Assembly (NCBI GenBank): GCA_035478435.1
Contig: DATIJT010000022.1
Location: 38,367 to 102,366 of the forward strand
DNA: 64,000 bases
Reading direction: 5' to 3'
Origin: DATLRC01 sp035478435
GTDB lineage: Bacteria > Patescibacteriota > Saccharimonadia > Saccharimonadales > UBA4665
Positions 31,693-40,768 of the stretch are shown here, piece after piece; within the stretch, counting starts at the first letter, position 1; every line of letters starts with the position of its first letter. The notes beneath the pieces were generated by a model. That model worked only from the letters and a program-made list of their open reading frames with translations, was not told the origin of the DNA and made no database searches. Position numbers and translations under genes: made by a program.

Positions 31693-32813
31693 GCATTCTC
31701 CTTGCGATTATTATGAATCTTGATTGCCTGCTCAGCGATTTTCTTGGCAAAATGCGGGCCGACGCTCCAGCCAATCCCACCAAAACCGTAAGCGTGCAGA
31801 AGTCGCTCATTGGCTTCATCGGGCGCAATACGGATTCCGCCACCACTACTCTCAACTCTATAACCAGCTAAATGTACCAAAGTATCGCAGTGTTCTAAAA
31901 GCTCGGGGTCGAGTCCATCCAGCAGTGGTGAAGCTTGTCGGATTAGCTGGGCCAGCCGCTTTTTGAGTTCTTCCGCTTCAAGCCTTTCAGGTATCGGTCG
32001 TGTTGGGTCTTCTATACGAAGCGCGCCACAAATTAATGTGCCGTCTTCCCGCGGCATAATAATAAGGTCTTCAACACTTAAAGCTTCTTTTGGAATTCTA
32101 TAACCTGCGCGAGGACGCATGACAAAAGTATGGCCCTTATAATTTTTAACTTCATTCGTGGGGTCAAATCCTACAGCCCCCGCACCTGCGGCATTTACAA
32201 TAATGCCATCAAGCTGGTGAAGGTCCTCGGGTTTAAGTTCCTGGCGCTTAAATTTGACTCCTGCTTTTTCAGCACGATCAGCCAAATAAACCACGGTCTT
32301 GCTGGTATTTATCGAAAATGTATTAAATCTATAGACTGTATCTAGCTCGACTTCGCTGCCGTCCGGGTCTACATAAGTTAGGGGATCGACTAGAGTACTT
32401 TCAGTTACTACCATCACATCTGATAGATCCTCTGGCCATGGGTGGCTACTGTTTACCAGCTCGACATTTTCCACTTCCATCACCCCGCTAGTGTGAGGGT
32501 CCTGGGCTAGTTCTTCATAAAATGTACGTGTCCCTTCTACTATTTCATTCAGGTCCAGCTTACCTATCGAGCTTTTGGCGTGAGACTCAGGCAACCAAGG
32601 CAAGAACTGTCCGACAGCAGCAGTGGAGGCTATGGTAGTGTGTTCGTGTGGTTTACCTGTTGTGCTAATAACCGTTACGTCATGCCCCTGTTCAACTAGC
32701 TCATGGGCAACCAGTAGACCAATTACTCCGGAGCCAATAACTGTAAAACGGCCTGTTTCACTTGGCGCTGGCTGCTCGGCAGCTATTGATGGTGTCGTTG
32801 GCATCTCACTCAT
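31689..32813 (-). CDS. FAD-dependent D-amino-acid oxidase family protein
   Basis: The start at MSEMPTTPSI is preferred over an ATG 16 codons upstream because it leads directly to the flavin fold. FTVIGSGVIGLLVAHELVEQGHDV is the FAD dinucleotide-binding motif; HLAGYRVESSGGGIRI and YGFGGIGWSVGPHFAKKIAE match the family's C-terminal substrate and FAD region. 374 aa. It oxidatively deaminates a D-amino acid (D-Asp or neutral) to the keto acid. Coupled to a hydroxyacid dehydrogenase, the pair could convert keto acid to hydroxy acid. The specificity is inferred. Confidence 0.75.
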   Translation of the reverse strand: MSEMPTTPSIAAEQPAPSETGRFTVIGSGVIGLLVAHELVEQGHDVTVISTTGKPHEHTTIASTAAVGQFLPWLPESHAKSSIGKLDLNEIVEGTRTFYEELAQDPHTSGVMEVENVELVNSSHPWPEDLSDVMVVTESTLVDPLTYVDPDGSEVELDTVYRFNTFSINTSKTVVYLADRAEKAGVKFKRQELKPEDLHQLDGIIVNAAGAGAVGFDPTNEVKNYKGHTFVMRPRAGYRIPKEALSVEDLIIMPREDGTLICGALRIEDPTRPIPERLEAEELKKRLAQLIRQASPLLDGLDPELLEHCDTLVHLAGYRVESSGGGIRIAPDEANERLLHAYGFGGIGWSVGPHFAKKIAEQAIKIHNNRKENA

Positions 32814-32891
32814 AATTCTACTACCGTTTCTCTGGCTGCATCGCCAAAGCCCGAAATTCATTAATAAATATCTAGCTGTTGGTTTAAAGTA

Positions 32892-33824
32892 TTATATAAC
32901 CTGTTCGCCTGGAACTGTAGCTTGGCCTGTCTCGTTTTTTCTAGTACTAGTTATATAGTTCATTCCGATTGCCGAAAATACTATTAATACCCCTCCTAAT
33001 AGTTCTCTTAAAGTGTAGACTTCTTTGTAAAAGATATAGCCTAGAAGAAGACCGAACACTACTTCCAGCATTAATAGATTGCCAGCTAAGATATTATCAA
33101 CCTTGGTGAACGCATAATTGACTAATTGAAGACCTGAGACATTCAGCAAACCGGCGATCGCAACTGTCGCAAGTAGCTTATATGACCAGCCATCAAGTGG
33201 CAGCCCTTCCCCCATTAACAAAGATACAATAAGCAGGGTAACGAAAGATATGGCGAACATTAAAGTCGTTATCTCATAATTATTAAGGCTGCCTTTGTGC
33301 CAACGTCTCGTTACGTAACTAACAGCAAATGCAGCGGCACCAAAGAAGGCAAGAATTTCGCCATATCCCCAGGAGAATAAATCACCCAGGTTTTTCGAGG
33401 CCACCAGAGCCACGCCTAGAAGTGATAGTAAAATTAATCCTGTCTTAGATAGATTCAGTTTCTCTTTGAAGAACAACACTCCCAACAAGGCAACAAATGG
33501 CAAAGCATTGATAAAAGACACTGTTCCCAGTTTGGCATGAAGAACAGAAGCAGAGAATAAAGAAACGGCAAAAAGATAATTCACTATGGCCCTAAAAGTA
33601 GTAACTCCCCATTCTCGTTTCGAGATTGTTGTTAACTTTTTGTAATCTATCCGCTTACCAAATATAAAGATTGCTAGAATTAAGGCAGCTAGGATTCTCA
33701 AATAGACCTGCTGCAGCACTGTAAAGTTGGTTGCTAAGTAGCGTGCAAATATACCCATGGCCGCAAATTGTAGTGGCAGATAAACTAATGCAAATATGCC
33801 TTTGTTCCTGTCATTAGATATCAT
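32892..33824 (-). CDS. EamA/DMT-family transporter
   Basis: 310 aa with ten hydrophobic helices in two homologous halves, including RAIVNYLFAVSLFSASVLHAKLGTVSFINALPFVALLGVLFFKE, the EamA hallmark. It lies just upstream of the D-amino-acid oxidase, so it might handle an amino or keto acid, but only the proximity argues for that. It is separate from the copy at 2812 in sequence. Confidence 0.8.
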   Translation of the reverse strand: MISNDRNKGIFALVYLPLQFAAMGIFARYLATNFTVLQQVYLRILAALILAIFIFGKRIDYKKLTTISKREWGVTTFRAIVNYLFAVSLFSASVLHAKLGTVSFINALPFVALLGVLFFKEKLNLSKTGLILLSLLGVALVASKNLGDLFSWGYGEILAFFGAAAFAVSYVTRRWHKGSLNNYEITTLMFAISFVTLLIVSLLMGEGLPLDGWSYKLLATVAIAGLLNVSGLQLVNYAFTKVDNILAGNLLMLEVVFGLLLGYIFYKEVYTLRELLGGVLIVFSAIGMNYITSTRKNETGQATVPGEQVI

Positions 33825-33845
33825 GATGCTGCAATTGTATCAGAG

Positions 33846-34688
33846 CTAATTAATTTTTAGCGAGGCGAAGAGGTCCTGGACCTGTTTGAAAAGTGGGGTG
33901 TTTTGCCAAATGGTGTAAGTTATGCTTAGGAATTTGCCGCCGGAGCCAGTGCAAGCCTCGGTGCTGCACTGATAAAAGCTGGCGCTAATGATCGGGTCAG
34001 TAGCAGCCGAAGTTATGGGGTCGCCCTTTTTAAAGCCTTGTACGCCGGTGATCATGACTTCCTCGAAAGCCCCGGAAGCCTTGCTGGCATTCGCGAAATG
34101 AATGAAAGTCAGGAAGGGGTACTGGTGCTGGGCGCTGGTAGGAGCCTTGTAAGCAATCTGCACCGAATCTTGGGCCACGGTCGTAGGGTTACTGGCACCT
34201 AATTCCTTGGTGCCTTCACTGCTGGGGCGAATGCTAACAATGACTTTGCCGGTCACGGTGGCACCATCGGCGTTAGTCACGCTCACCAGAGGTGAAATAA
34301 CAGCAATCGGTTGATCCGTAGCATTATTGCCGGATTCAGGCGTCACCGTCCAGTCATCCGGATAGTCAAATTCTAAGTTTAGCTCTTTGCCATTTGAGAT
34401 GTAATGCTTGGTGTTGGTAGAAGTTGATTTAGCCGGAGTGGGATTCTTTTGCGTAGTACTATTTGATTTGGCAGCCGGCTTAGAAGTCTTGCTTCGTTGG
34501 CTGAACCAATACGCGCCGCCTAGTAATGCCAAAACTAGAAGAGCTATAACTACCCATAGCCAAACGGGTGTTTTGCGCTTGCCCGACCCTACAGTCGGTT
34601 TATATGACGGGTGAGGGGTCGGCGGAGTTTCTTGAACTTCCGGGGCTGGCTGATTGACAGGAGTCATTTCCGGAGGATTATCGTCCAT
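33846..34688 (-). CDS. Membrane-anchored extracytoplasmic hypothetical protein
   Basis: 280 aa: a Pro/Thr-rich 40-residue N-terminus with KRK before a transmembrane helix (about 41-62), a Ser/Thr/Lys-rich linker, then a soluble domain (YPDDWTVTPESGN... FQVQDLFASLKIN) with two cysteines that could form a disulfide. The domain resembles PsbP/lipoprotein-like 'user' folds common in CPR (WTVT...S), but no clear family. Probably outside the cell. Confidence 0.6.
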   Translation of the reverse strand: MDDNPPEMTPVNQPAPEVQETPPTPHPSYKPTVGSGKRKTPVWLWVVIALLVLALLGGAYWFSQRSKTSKPAAKSNSTTQKNPTPAKSTSTNTKHYISNGKELNLEFDYPDDWTVTPESGNNATDQPIAVISPLVSVTNADGATVTGKVIVSIRPSSEGTKELGASNPTTVAQDSVQIAYKAPTSAQHQYPFLTFIHFANASKASGAFEEVMITGVQGFKKGDPITSAATDPIISASFYQCSTEACTGSGGKFLSITYTIWQNTPLFKQVQDLFASLKIN

Positions 34689-34737
34689 AAATATAAAGTA
34701 TACGCTTATCTTTCAAGTTGCTGAATAGTCAACCTGT

Positions 34738-35118
34738 CTAATTACAGTGGGCTTCGAGCCAAGCGGCAATAGCAAGCATATCCAGATGTTTGGTAGCCAC
34801 CCGTACCGCGAAGTCTTCTAACTCTCCAGTTTTGGCCCGAAATCTCTTACCATTTCGCTTTAGAAACATGATCGCTACGATAATACCCGTACGCTTGTTG
34901 CCATCGGCAAAGGGGTGATCGCCAATAATGCTACGCAGGTAAACGGCTGCTTTTTCAAAAATATCCGGGTATTGCTCTGCTCCGAAAACTTCTTGTTTTG
35001 GAGCGGCAGCTACCGATTCGATACGTTTCGTATCGCGCACTCCGTGTGAGCCCCCATAACGCTCAATCAATTTAAAGTGAGCTAGGAGGATTTCTTCTTC
35101 AGTTAAATATCGGATCAT
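34738..35118 (-). CDS. Fic/Doc-family toxin
   Basis: The catalytic motif HPFADGNKRTGI (about 68-79) is intact; Doc-type proteins phosphorylate EF-Tu using ATP. 126 aa equals Doc. The small AbrB-type protein is directly upstream and overlaps by 4 nt, as in toxin-antitoxin modules, although the classical Doc antitoxin is Phd rather than AbrB. Confidence 0.85.
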   Translation of the reverse strand: MIRYLTEEEILLAHFKLIERYGGSHGVRDTKRIESVAAAPKQEVFGAEQYPDIFEKAAVYLRSIIGDHPFADGNKRTGIIVAIMFLKRNGKRFRAKTGELEDFAVRVATKHLDMLAIAAWLEAHCN

Positions 35119-35318
35119 CGCTTAGCGAGATTCTTGAGATCCTGGTCGTAAATGTCCATGAATTTATCAAGCTCGCCAGCAAATTCTTTGAGTTTGGCTG
35201 TGGTTGGCTTAACATCTATATTTACTTCATCACCAATACTAAGCCCCAAATCATCTAGCTGTTTCTTAGGTATGGTAACTCCAGCGCTAGAACCGATACG
35301 AATAATCTTTTGTGTCAT
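35115..35318 (-). CDS. AbrB/MazE-type antitoxin
   Basis: MTQKIIRIGSSAGVTIPKKQLDDLGLSIGDEVNI is a SpoVT-AbrB swapped-hairpin DNA-binding domain; the remaining residues (about 38-67) would wrap the toxin. 67 aa. It is autoregulatory by analogy; the operator candidate lies at its promoter. Confidence 0.8.
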   Translation of the reverse strand: MTQKIIRIGSSAGVTIPKKQLDDLGLSIGDEVNIDVKPTTAKLKEFAGELDKFMDIYDQDLKNLAKR

Positions 35319-35325
35319 ACTCCTT

Positions 35326-35353
35326 ATTATAATAAAGTTATAATCTGTGTCAA
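35326..35353 (-). promoter_or_regulatory. Promoter and operator of the Fic/AbrB module
   Basis: TTGACA (plus 35348-35353), 16 nt, TATAAT (35326-35331) and AAGGAG form a standard promoter. ATTATAA and TTATAAT (35326-35332, 35338-35344) are an inverted repeat that overlaps the -10 box, which fits repressor binding. Confidence 0.75.
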
Positions 35354-35364
35354 GTTGTAAGTGT

Positions 35365-35370
35365 TAGAAT
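35365..35370 (+). promoter_or_regulatory. -10 box for the glycosylase gene, leaderless
   Basis: TAGAAT ends 6 nt before the ATG at 35377; no SD present. Confidence 0.45.
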
Positions 35371-35376
35371 AGTGAT

Positions 35377-36000
35377 ATGACTAGGGAACTACAAAAGGCA
35401 GTGGAACACTTGAGTCGGAATGATCCGGTACTGACGCCAATTATCAAACGCGCTGGTTTGGCGACCATCCAGCCGCACCAGAATTATTACTGGGAGCTTG
35501 TAGACAGCATCATCAGCCAACAACTGAGCGTCAAAGCGGCGGCCAGCATTGAGCGGCGATTCCAGGAGTTATTTGGGCAGGAAGTTCCGGCTCCAGAGCA
35601 AATTTTAACTAAATCGGTCGAGGAACTGCGTGCGGTTGGCCTCAGCAACGCCAAGGCTAACTACATCCGAGATTTAGCGCAGCATATTGTCGATGGCAAG
35701 CTCAAATTCGACCGATTAGATGAGCAAACAAACGAAGAAATTATGGCAGAACTCATAGATGTGAAAGGCATCGGCGAATGGACAGCCCACATGTTTTTGA
35801 TCTTCTGCATGGGCCGGCTGGATGTGTTGCCAACGGGCGACCTGGGAATCCGTAACGGCATCCGCAAACTTTACGGTTTTGAGCACGTCCCCACACCGCA
35901 GAAAATAATTGAACTGGCCGAGAAAAACCACTGGCACCCTTACGAATCCGTCGCCAGTTGGTACATTTGGCACTCCATAGACAACAAACCCGCCTTATAG
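35377..36000 (+). CDS. AlkA-type DNA-3-methyladenine glycosylase (HhH-GPD)
   Basis: The helix-hairpin-helix DVKGIGEWTAHMFLIFCMGRLDVLPTGDLGIRNGI (about 128-162) with its catalytic Asp (LPTGDLG) defines HhH-GPD base-excision glycosylases for alkylated purines. No C-terminal 4Fe-4S cysteines. At 207 aa it is the short AlkA form. It is a single gene, starting leaderless. Confidence 0.85.
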   Translation: MTRELQKAVEHLSRNDPVLTPIIKRAGLATIQPHQNYYWELVDSIISQQLSVKAAASIERRFQELFGQEVPAPEQILTKSVEELRAVGLSNAKANYIRDLAQHIVDGKLKFDRLDEQTNEEIMAELIDVKGIGEWTAHMFLIFCMGRLDVLPTGDLGIRNGIRKLYGFEHVPTPQKIIELAEKNHWHPYESVASWYIWHSIDNKPAL

Positions 36001-36885
36001 CTAAGGAGCTAGGTCTGCCGAGTAGTCGAGCGGGACTCGTTCTGAAACAGTTTGCTGGTTAGGAAATTCCCTAGAGAGCCTATCTATATCTTCCGCGGAT
36101 AATTCCCAACCTAGAGCGCCTAGGTTTTCTTCTAGATGCTCTACATTCGAGGTTTTAGGTATGGTGACTACATTCGGTTGCACGATTAGCCAGTTCAAGG
36201 CCACTTGGTAGGGAATTTTGCCATACTTCTTGGCCATTTCTTGTAAAATGCTTGCCTCTTCTAAGGCACCTTTCTGCAAAGGTCCCCAAGCTGTAATAAG
36301 TATATCGTTCTGCTGGCAGTAATTTATTAATCCACGCGCCTCAGCTTCCCTCATCTTCAAACTATATTCCAACTGGTTGCAAACTACTTTATTAGCGGTA
36401 TGCTTTTGGGTTTCTTCAAAACGATTGATAGTCATGTTACAAACGCCAATATTTTTAACCAAGCCTTCGCCAATCAAACGGTCCATGGCCCGCATGGTAT
36501 CGGCAATTGGGATACCCGGTTCAGGGTAGCGATGCAGTAAATATAGATCTACGTAGTTGGTGCCGAGTCGTTTCAGGCTGGCTTCACAGGAGCGCAGTAT
36601 GCCATCATAGGTCTGGTTCCAAGCCGAAACTTTGGTGGCGATTAACAACTTTTTGCGATCATAACCTTTTATAGCTTGTCCAACCAGTTCTTCACTGTGG
36701 CCATCGCCATAACTTTCGGCTGTATCAATGTGTGTAATGCCATGGTCGATGGCTGCTTTGATAGCGGCAATATCCTGCTCGTCGTTGGAATTGTCCGGCT
36801 CAAACCTTCCGCCCATTTGCCAAGTACCGAGCCCGTAAACCGGCAAAGAAAAACCGTTTTTCAGAGTTTTTACAGGAATATTCAT
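36001..36885 (-). CDS. Aldo/keto reductase
   Basis: 294-residue TIM barrel with LPVYGLGTWQMGG, HIDTAESYGDGHSEELVGQAI (catalytic Asp/Tyr), LIATKVSAWN (Lys), DLYLLHRYP (His), and the NADPH tail IPKTSNVEHLEENLGAL. The full Asp-Tyr-Lys-His tetrad is present. Substrate unknown. Confidence 0.88.
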   Translation of the reverse strand: MNIPVKTLKNGFSLPVYGLGTWQMGGRFEPDNSNDEQDIAAIKAAIDHGITHIDTAESYGDGHSEELVGQAIKGYDRKKLLIATKVSAWNQTYDGILRSCEASLKRLGTNYVDLYLLHRYPEPGIPIADTMRAMDRLIGEGLVKNIGVCNMTINRFEETQKHTANKVVCNQLEYSLKMREAEARGLINYCQQNDILITAWGPLQKGALEEASILQEMAKKYGKIPYQVALNWLIVQPNVVTIPKTSNVEHLEENLGALGWELSAEDIDRLSREFPNQQTVSERVPLDYSADLAP

Positions 36886-36903
36886 GCAGCAATTGTAGCA
36901 GTA

Positions 36904-37221
36904 CTAAGCCGGTTGTAGCCTAAAATTATCAGACGCTACACGTAAGCCCGTCTCTTGAATATACTTCAATTTTTTTTCTGTCTCAGCAGTTCTTAAGTTC
37001 TGCGGCAGCCGTGAATTGAGGTAATAGAATAAATCTTTTACCTCTGTCTTCTTGCTGTTGCCATTAAGGGGAATGATGCCAATCTTGCGCCATACTTCAG
37101 GATCGATATTATCATTAAGCTCGAAAACAAACTTACCATTAAAACTAACAATGCCGAACTCTTTTTTGAGAGCATCATTTACTAATTTAAAACGGATTAC
37201 GTTATGACCTGGCTTCTTCAC
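36904..37221 (-). CDS. Hypothetical protein paired with the HipA-like kinase
   Basis: 105 aa, soluble, mixed charged composition; FGIVSFNGKFVFELNDNIDPEVWRKIGIIPLNG is beta-rich. It begins 4 nt after the kinase-like gene's stop, so the two are cotranscribed and it may be the partner of that protein. No DNA-binding motif was recognised. Confidence 0.55.
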   Translation of the reverse strand: MKKPGHNVIRFKLVNDALKKEFGIVSFNGKFVFELNDNIDPEVWRKIGIIPLNGNSKKTEVKDLFYYLNSRLPQNLRTAETEKKLKYIQETGLRVASDNFRLQPA

Positions 37222-37225
37222 GGTA

Positions 37226-38191
37226 TTATTGTACCATTTCTATTAATGCCTCGAGGCGCAATAAGATTGACCTTAGTAATAATTCTTTTCTTTCTTCTGA
37301 ATAATCGATCTCTGGGGCTGATGGCATTTTTGTTATAGCCTTTGCGATTTCTAGTCTTGAAGCCTTAGGAAGTGGGAGTATCGCCTTCCTGAATCGTTTT
37401 CCCCAGTCTGTTTTTTCTCTGATATGGTCTCTGATAACATCAAATACATTGCACTCTGTTCCAGAAGAGTCCCTCACAAAAGAATACTTGCTCCCAAAGA
37501 TATATTTATCACGTAAGGTCTTTTTGTCACTAAGATAACGTTCAATGTTCTCCTCACTTAATTCAAAGAGTAGGCTACTGCCATGGTCGTAGAGAGGGGT
37601 AAACCCTCTCTGACTGGCTAGTGTCTTTTTACCAAACATAACTTGCTGCTTGTATTTAATGCTTTCAACAATCCCCCAGTTCTCATGATGGCGATCCATA
37701 TTGCCAATTATGGCGTCAAACACGATCATCTGAGCAAAACGTTCCAATAGATCATCTGCAGCATAATATTGTGCTCGTATCGCCATCTCGATCTTTTCTA
37801 GGGAAAGAGCATCTGAGTTCGTGCCTACTATTTTTGCTCCGTACATAATCTCTTGGTCTTTAGGGAAAATATTGCGTGCAAGCGTCCCAATTGGCTTCCA
37901 AGCATGGGGTAAATTCTCAGGAACATTCTCTTTTAAGGCCTTAACTAATGAGGTAGGTGCTCGCTTAATTACTACTTGCTGAACTGGCACTCCCAATATC
38001 ATGCCTAAGTGACTGGCTAAACACTCTGCCCAAACTTCCCGAGAATTATGAGAGTATGTCTTAAATATAAACTTTTGATTAGTCTTTGAGTGTACAAGAG
38101 TTATTCTTGGACGACTACCCCCAACAACCTGGATTCTTACCCTTGGCTTATAACGAGAGTAGTCGATGGTTTCAATAGTGAAGTGCTTCAT
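37226..38191 (-). CDS. HipA-like protein kinase
   Basis: The C-terminal catalytic segment FDAIIGNMDRHHENWGIVE is the HipA N-x-D-R-H-x-x-N-W loop; TLVHSKTNQKFIFKTYSHNSREVWAECLASHLG supplies the ATP-binding strands and lysine. 321 aa, shorter than classical HipA and without the N-terminal domain. HipA kinases phosphorylate tRNA synthetases or other targets. An unknown 105-aa protein is cotranscribed; no HipB-type repressor is seen. Confidence 0.75.
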   Translation of the reverse strand: MKHFTIETIDYSRYKPRVRIQVVGGSRPRITLVHSKTNQKFIFKTYSHNSREVWAECLASHLGMILGVPVQQVVIKRAPTSLVKALKENVPENLPHAWKPIGTLARNIFPKDQEIMYGAKIVGTNSDALSLEKIEMAIRAQYYAADDLLERFAQMIVFDAIIGNMDRHHENWGIVESIKYKQQVMFGKKTLASQRGFTPLYDHGSSLLFELSEENIERYLSDKKTLRDKYIFGSKYSFVRDSSGTECNVFDVIRDHIREKTDWGKRFRKAILPLPKASRLEIAKAITKMPSAPEIDYSEERKELLLRSILLRLEALIEMVQ

Positions 38192-38235
38192 TGCAAAACT
38201 TTTAAGTTAATCAAGGGGCGAGGCGGTTGATGTCG

Positions 38236-38254
38236 CTCTTCGACAAGCTCAGAG
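38236..38254. repeat. Dispersed palindromic fragment CTCTTCGACAAGCTCAGAG
   Basis: A short imperfect palindrome of the TTCGACAAGCTCAG type directly downstream of aspS; it may help end the aspS message. Related copy at 13817. Confidence 0.5.
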
Positions 38255-38263
38255 TAAACAGGA

Positions 38264-39568
38264 TCATGGAGCTAACCTATTAATATCTCTTGGGAAGAGG
38301 ATGGCTTCTTTGATGTTAGCCAGGCCGATGACTTTTTCGGTGAAACGGTCGATGCCGAAGCCGCAGCCCCCGTGCGGCGGCATGCCGTGTTTGAAGGCCA
38401 GTAGGAAATGGCTGAATCCGGGGTGAGTCGGGTCGACTCCAGCGGCTTTCATTTGCTCGACTACTTTGTCGTGCCGGTGTTCCCGCTGCGGACAGGTGGC
38501 GATTTCGACACCGCGGAACAGTAAGTCAGCCGAGCGAGCAGTATCGTCATCGTTGGCCATATGGTAAAACTTCATTTTGGATTTAGGCAAGTTGGTGGCA
38601 TAGACGGCCTCGCAGCCATTTTGCTTTTTGCTGTATTCACAAATCCATTTTTCTTCTTCCGGCGTTAGATCTATTTCTTTACTCGTGTCTTTGCCGGTTT
38701 CCTTACTAAACAACTTATGGATTTCGGCCATGGTGTAGCTCGGAAATTCCGGTTTAAGGATCAGCTCGGGCACATTCAGGCTTTTGAGGTCTTCGGCGTG
38801 TTCTTTATATACCCGATTTAGCACGTCATAAACCATGTTCTGGACCATCTTCATGACATCACCATGGTCTTTTATAAAGCCCATTTCGATATCGAGCATG
38901 GTGACTTCGGAGACGTGGCGAGTAGTGGCGCTTAGTTCGGCCCGAAAAGCCGGCGCGATTTCAAATACTCGTTCAAACACTCCCACCATGATCTGTTTGT
39001 AGAGCTGCGGACTTTGGGCTAGGGTCGCTTCCTGGCCAAAATAATCTACCTTAAAGACTTCGGCGCCACCTTCGGCCGCCCCGGCAACCAGTTTGGGCGT
39101 ATTGATCTCGACAAAATCGTTTTGGTAGAGGAATTCGCGGATATAACGGGTTAATTCGGAGCGGATTTTAAAGATTTTAGTTTCTTGCAAGTTCCGCAAA
39201 CCGACTACCCGGTTATCGAACAACGTATCGAGATTTTCAGATTTGTGGGATAGCGGTTTGTCGATTTCTATAGGTGATTCTTCGGTTACGGGTACCATAA
39301 TTTCCAGGGTTGGCTCGTGGATTTCAGCCCCACCGGGAGCCCGCGGCTCGTCTTTGACCGTGCCTTCAACAGCCAGCACCGTGCCGATTTGCAATCCCCG
39401 TAACTTCTCGACTTCGTCCTTGTCTTGGACAACAACTTGCACTAAACCTTTGCGGTCACGGACGCTAACAAAAGTCAGGCCGCCCAGCAGGCGCTTTTTG
39501 TGCAGCCAGCCTTCGACACGCACCTTTTTGCCAATGTGGCTTTTGACGTCACCGCTTAAAATCCTCAT
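38264..39568 (-). CDS. aspS: Aspartyl-tRNA synthetase, archaeal-type (probably non-discriminating)
   Basis: Class II synthetase: N-terminal OB-fold (GWLHKKRLLGGLTFVSVRDRKGLVQVVVQ), motif 2 FEIAPAFRAE, motif 3 GCGFGIDRFTEKVIG. At 434 aa it lacks the bacterial GAD insertion and so is of the archaeal/AspS2 type, which in many lineages also charges tRNA-Asn for GatCAB. It converges with the HipA-like gene and lies 5 nt from the CBS gene, so the two are probably cotranscribed. Confidence 0.9.
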   Translation of the reverse strand: MRILSGDVKSHIGKKVRVEGWLHKKRLLGGLTFVSVRDRKGLVQVVVQDKDEVEKLRGLQIGTVLAVEGTVKDEPRAPGGAEIHEPTLEIMVPVTEESPIEIDKPLSHKSENLDTLFDNRVVGLRNLQETKIFKIRSELTRYIREFLYQNDFVEINTPKLVAGAAEGGAEVFKVDYFGQEATLAQSPQLYKQIMVGVFERVFEIAPAFRAELSATTRHVSEVTMLDIEMGFIKDHGDVMKMVQNMVYDVLNRVYKEHAEDLKSLNVPELILKPEFPSYTMAEIHKLFSKETGKDTSKEIDLTPEEEKWICEYSKKQNGCEAVYATNLPKSKMKFYHMANDDDTARSADLLFRGVEIATCPQREHRHDKVVEQMKAAGVDPTHPGFSHFLLAFKHGMPPHGGCGFGIDRFTEKVIGLANIKEAILFPRDINRLAP

Positions 39569-39573
39569 CGGAG

Positions 39574-40671
39574 TTATTCTATCACTTCGGGCTCTGGTTC
39601 GGATACTGTTTTGGCTGCTTTGTCTTCAGTTGGTTTTTTATCCGACTTCTTGTCGGTCTTTTCCGTACTTGGAGCCGGTTTGGGCTTGTTGTGTTTGGCG
39701 GCAACCGCTTGGCGGCTATCGTGTTCCGTAAATTCGTCCGGTTCGGGCGGGCCAGCTAAGGCATGCAAAATGTCGTCTACCGTAATCATCCCTACGTATT
39801 CTTCAAAACTATTGACCACAATTAGTAGAGTCTGTTGAGTCTGGTAAAAGGCTTGCAGGGCCGCGGCCAGCGAATCGCTTTCATGGATGTAAGCCACCCG
39901 CGGCTCCATGAAGTCGCCGACTTTGCCCACACTTTTGAGGTCCAGGTGCCGGGCGGCCAAAGTGCCGACAATCTGGTCCTTTTTGCCCTCGTAAACCGGA
40001 AAGCGGGCGTGGCCGCTAGCGTGCAGTTCATCTAGCAGAATCGGGCCGACGGGCTCAGTGGCACTCAGGGTTTTGACTTTTTTGCGGGGAATCAAAATAT
40101 CGCGGACTTTGCGTTTGCTAAAGCTAATGGCCCGCTCCACTCGTTCCAGGTCGGAGTGGCTCATGCGGCTGTCGGGTTGGCGCTGCTGTTTGGCAATCAG
40201 CTCGGCTAGATCGTCAGGTTCGAATAGGCCAGTGTGCTCTCCGGCCGGGTAGCGGCGATGCCATAAATCGGCTAGACGGCCGAATAATGGATGCAAATAA
40301 TTAAGCAGCCACACCACGCCCGGAGTTACCCACATAGACAGCCGAGCGCTAACTGAACTAATGCGGGCATTTGGCAGCCACATAAAAGCCAACCACAGCA
40401 GCAGCGCAATAACTATAAAACCAAGCCCGGGCTGGACAATCCGGGCGAACAAAACTAAGCTGCCGGCGGCGCTTAGGCCAATCCAAAGCCACAGCAAGAC
40501 TTGCAAACTACCACTATAAGACACCGCCCGCCAAAGCTTCTGGGCCAGTTCATCGCCCACTTCCGCCTGGCGCTTCAGCTCCTTAGGTGGCAAAAAGAAA
40601 TAAACTTTGCGCAAACTGATGCCGAGCATGCATAAGCCCAACAGCAAAACCGCGAAAACCAAACTGACCAT
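39574..40671 (-). CDS. CNNM/hemolysin-like protein with CBS domain pair
   Basis: Four hydrophobic N-terminal segments (about 1-150, DUF21-like) precede two CBS domains: VRDILIPRKKVKTLSATEPVGPILLDELHASGHARFPVYEG and VGDFMEPRVAYIHESDSLAAALQAFYQTQQTLLIVVNSFEEYVGMITVDDIL. A long acidic/basic tail follows. CNNM proteins move Mg2+ or similar ions and bind adenine nucleotides. The tail lacks the usual CorC_HlyC domain. Confidence 0.75.
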   Translation of the reverse strand: MVSLVFAVLLLGLCMLGISLRKVYFFLPPKELKRQAEVGDELAQKLWRAVSYSGSLQVLLWLWIGLSAAGSLVLFARIVQPGLGFIVIALLLWLAFMWLPNARISSVSARLSMWVTPGVVWLLNYLHPLFGRLADLWHRRYPAGEHTGLFEPDDLAELIAKQQRQPDSRMSHSDLERVERAISFSKRKVRDILIPRKKVKTLSATEPVGPILLDELHASGHARFPVYEGKKDQIVGTLAARHLDLKSVGKVGDFMEPRVAYIHESDSLAAALQAFYQTQQTLLIVVNSFEEYVGMITVDDILHALAGPPEPDEFTEHDSRQAVAAKHNKPKPAPSTEKTDKKSDKKPTEDKAAKTVSEPEPEVIE

Positions 40672-40768
40672 GTACCTATCTTACGATCATTGTGCTTATT
40701 TTTAAAGCTTAGGTAGTGCTTACAACAGTGGTGTATACTAGTATTTACGAAATGAGGAGATTGAACCA

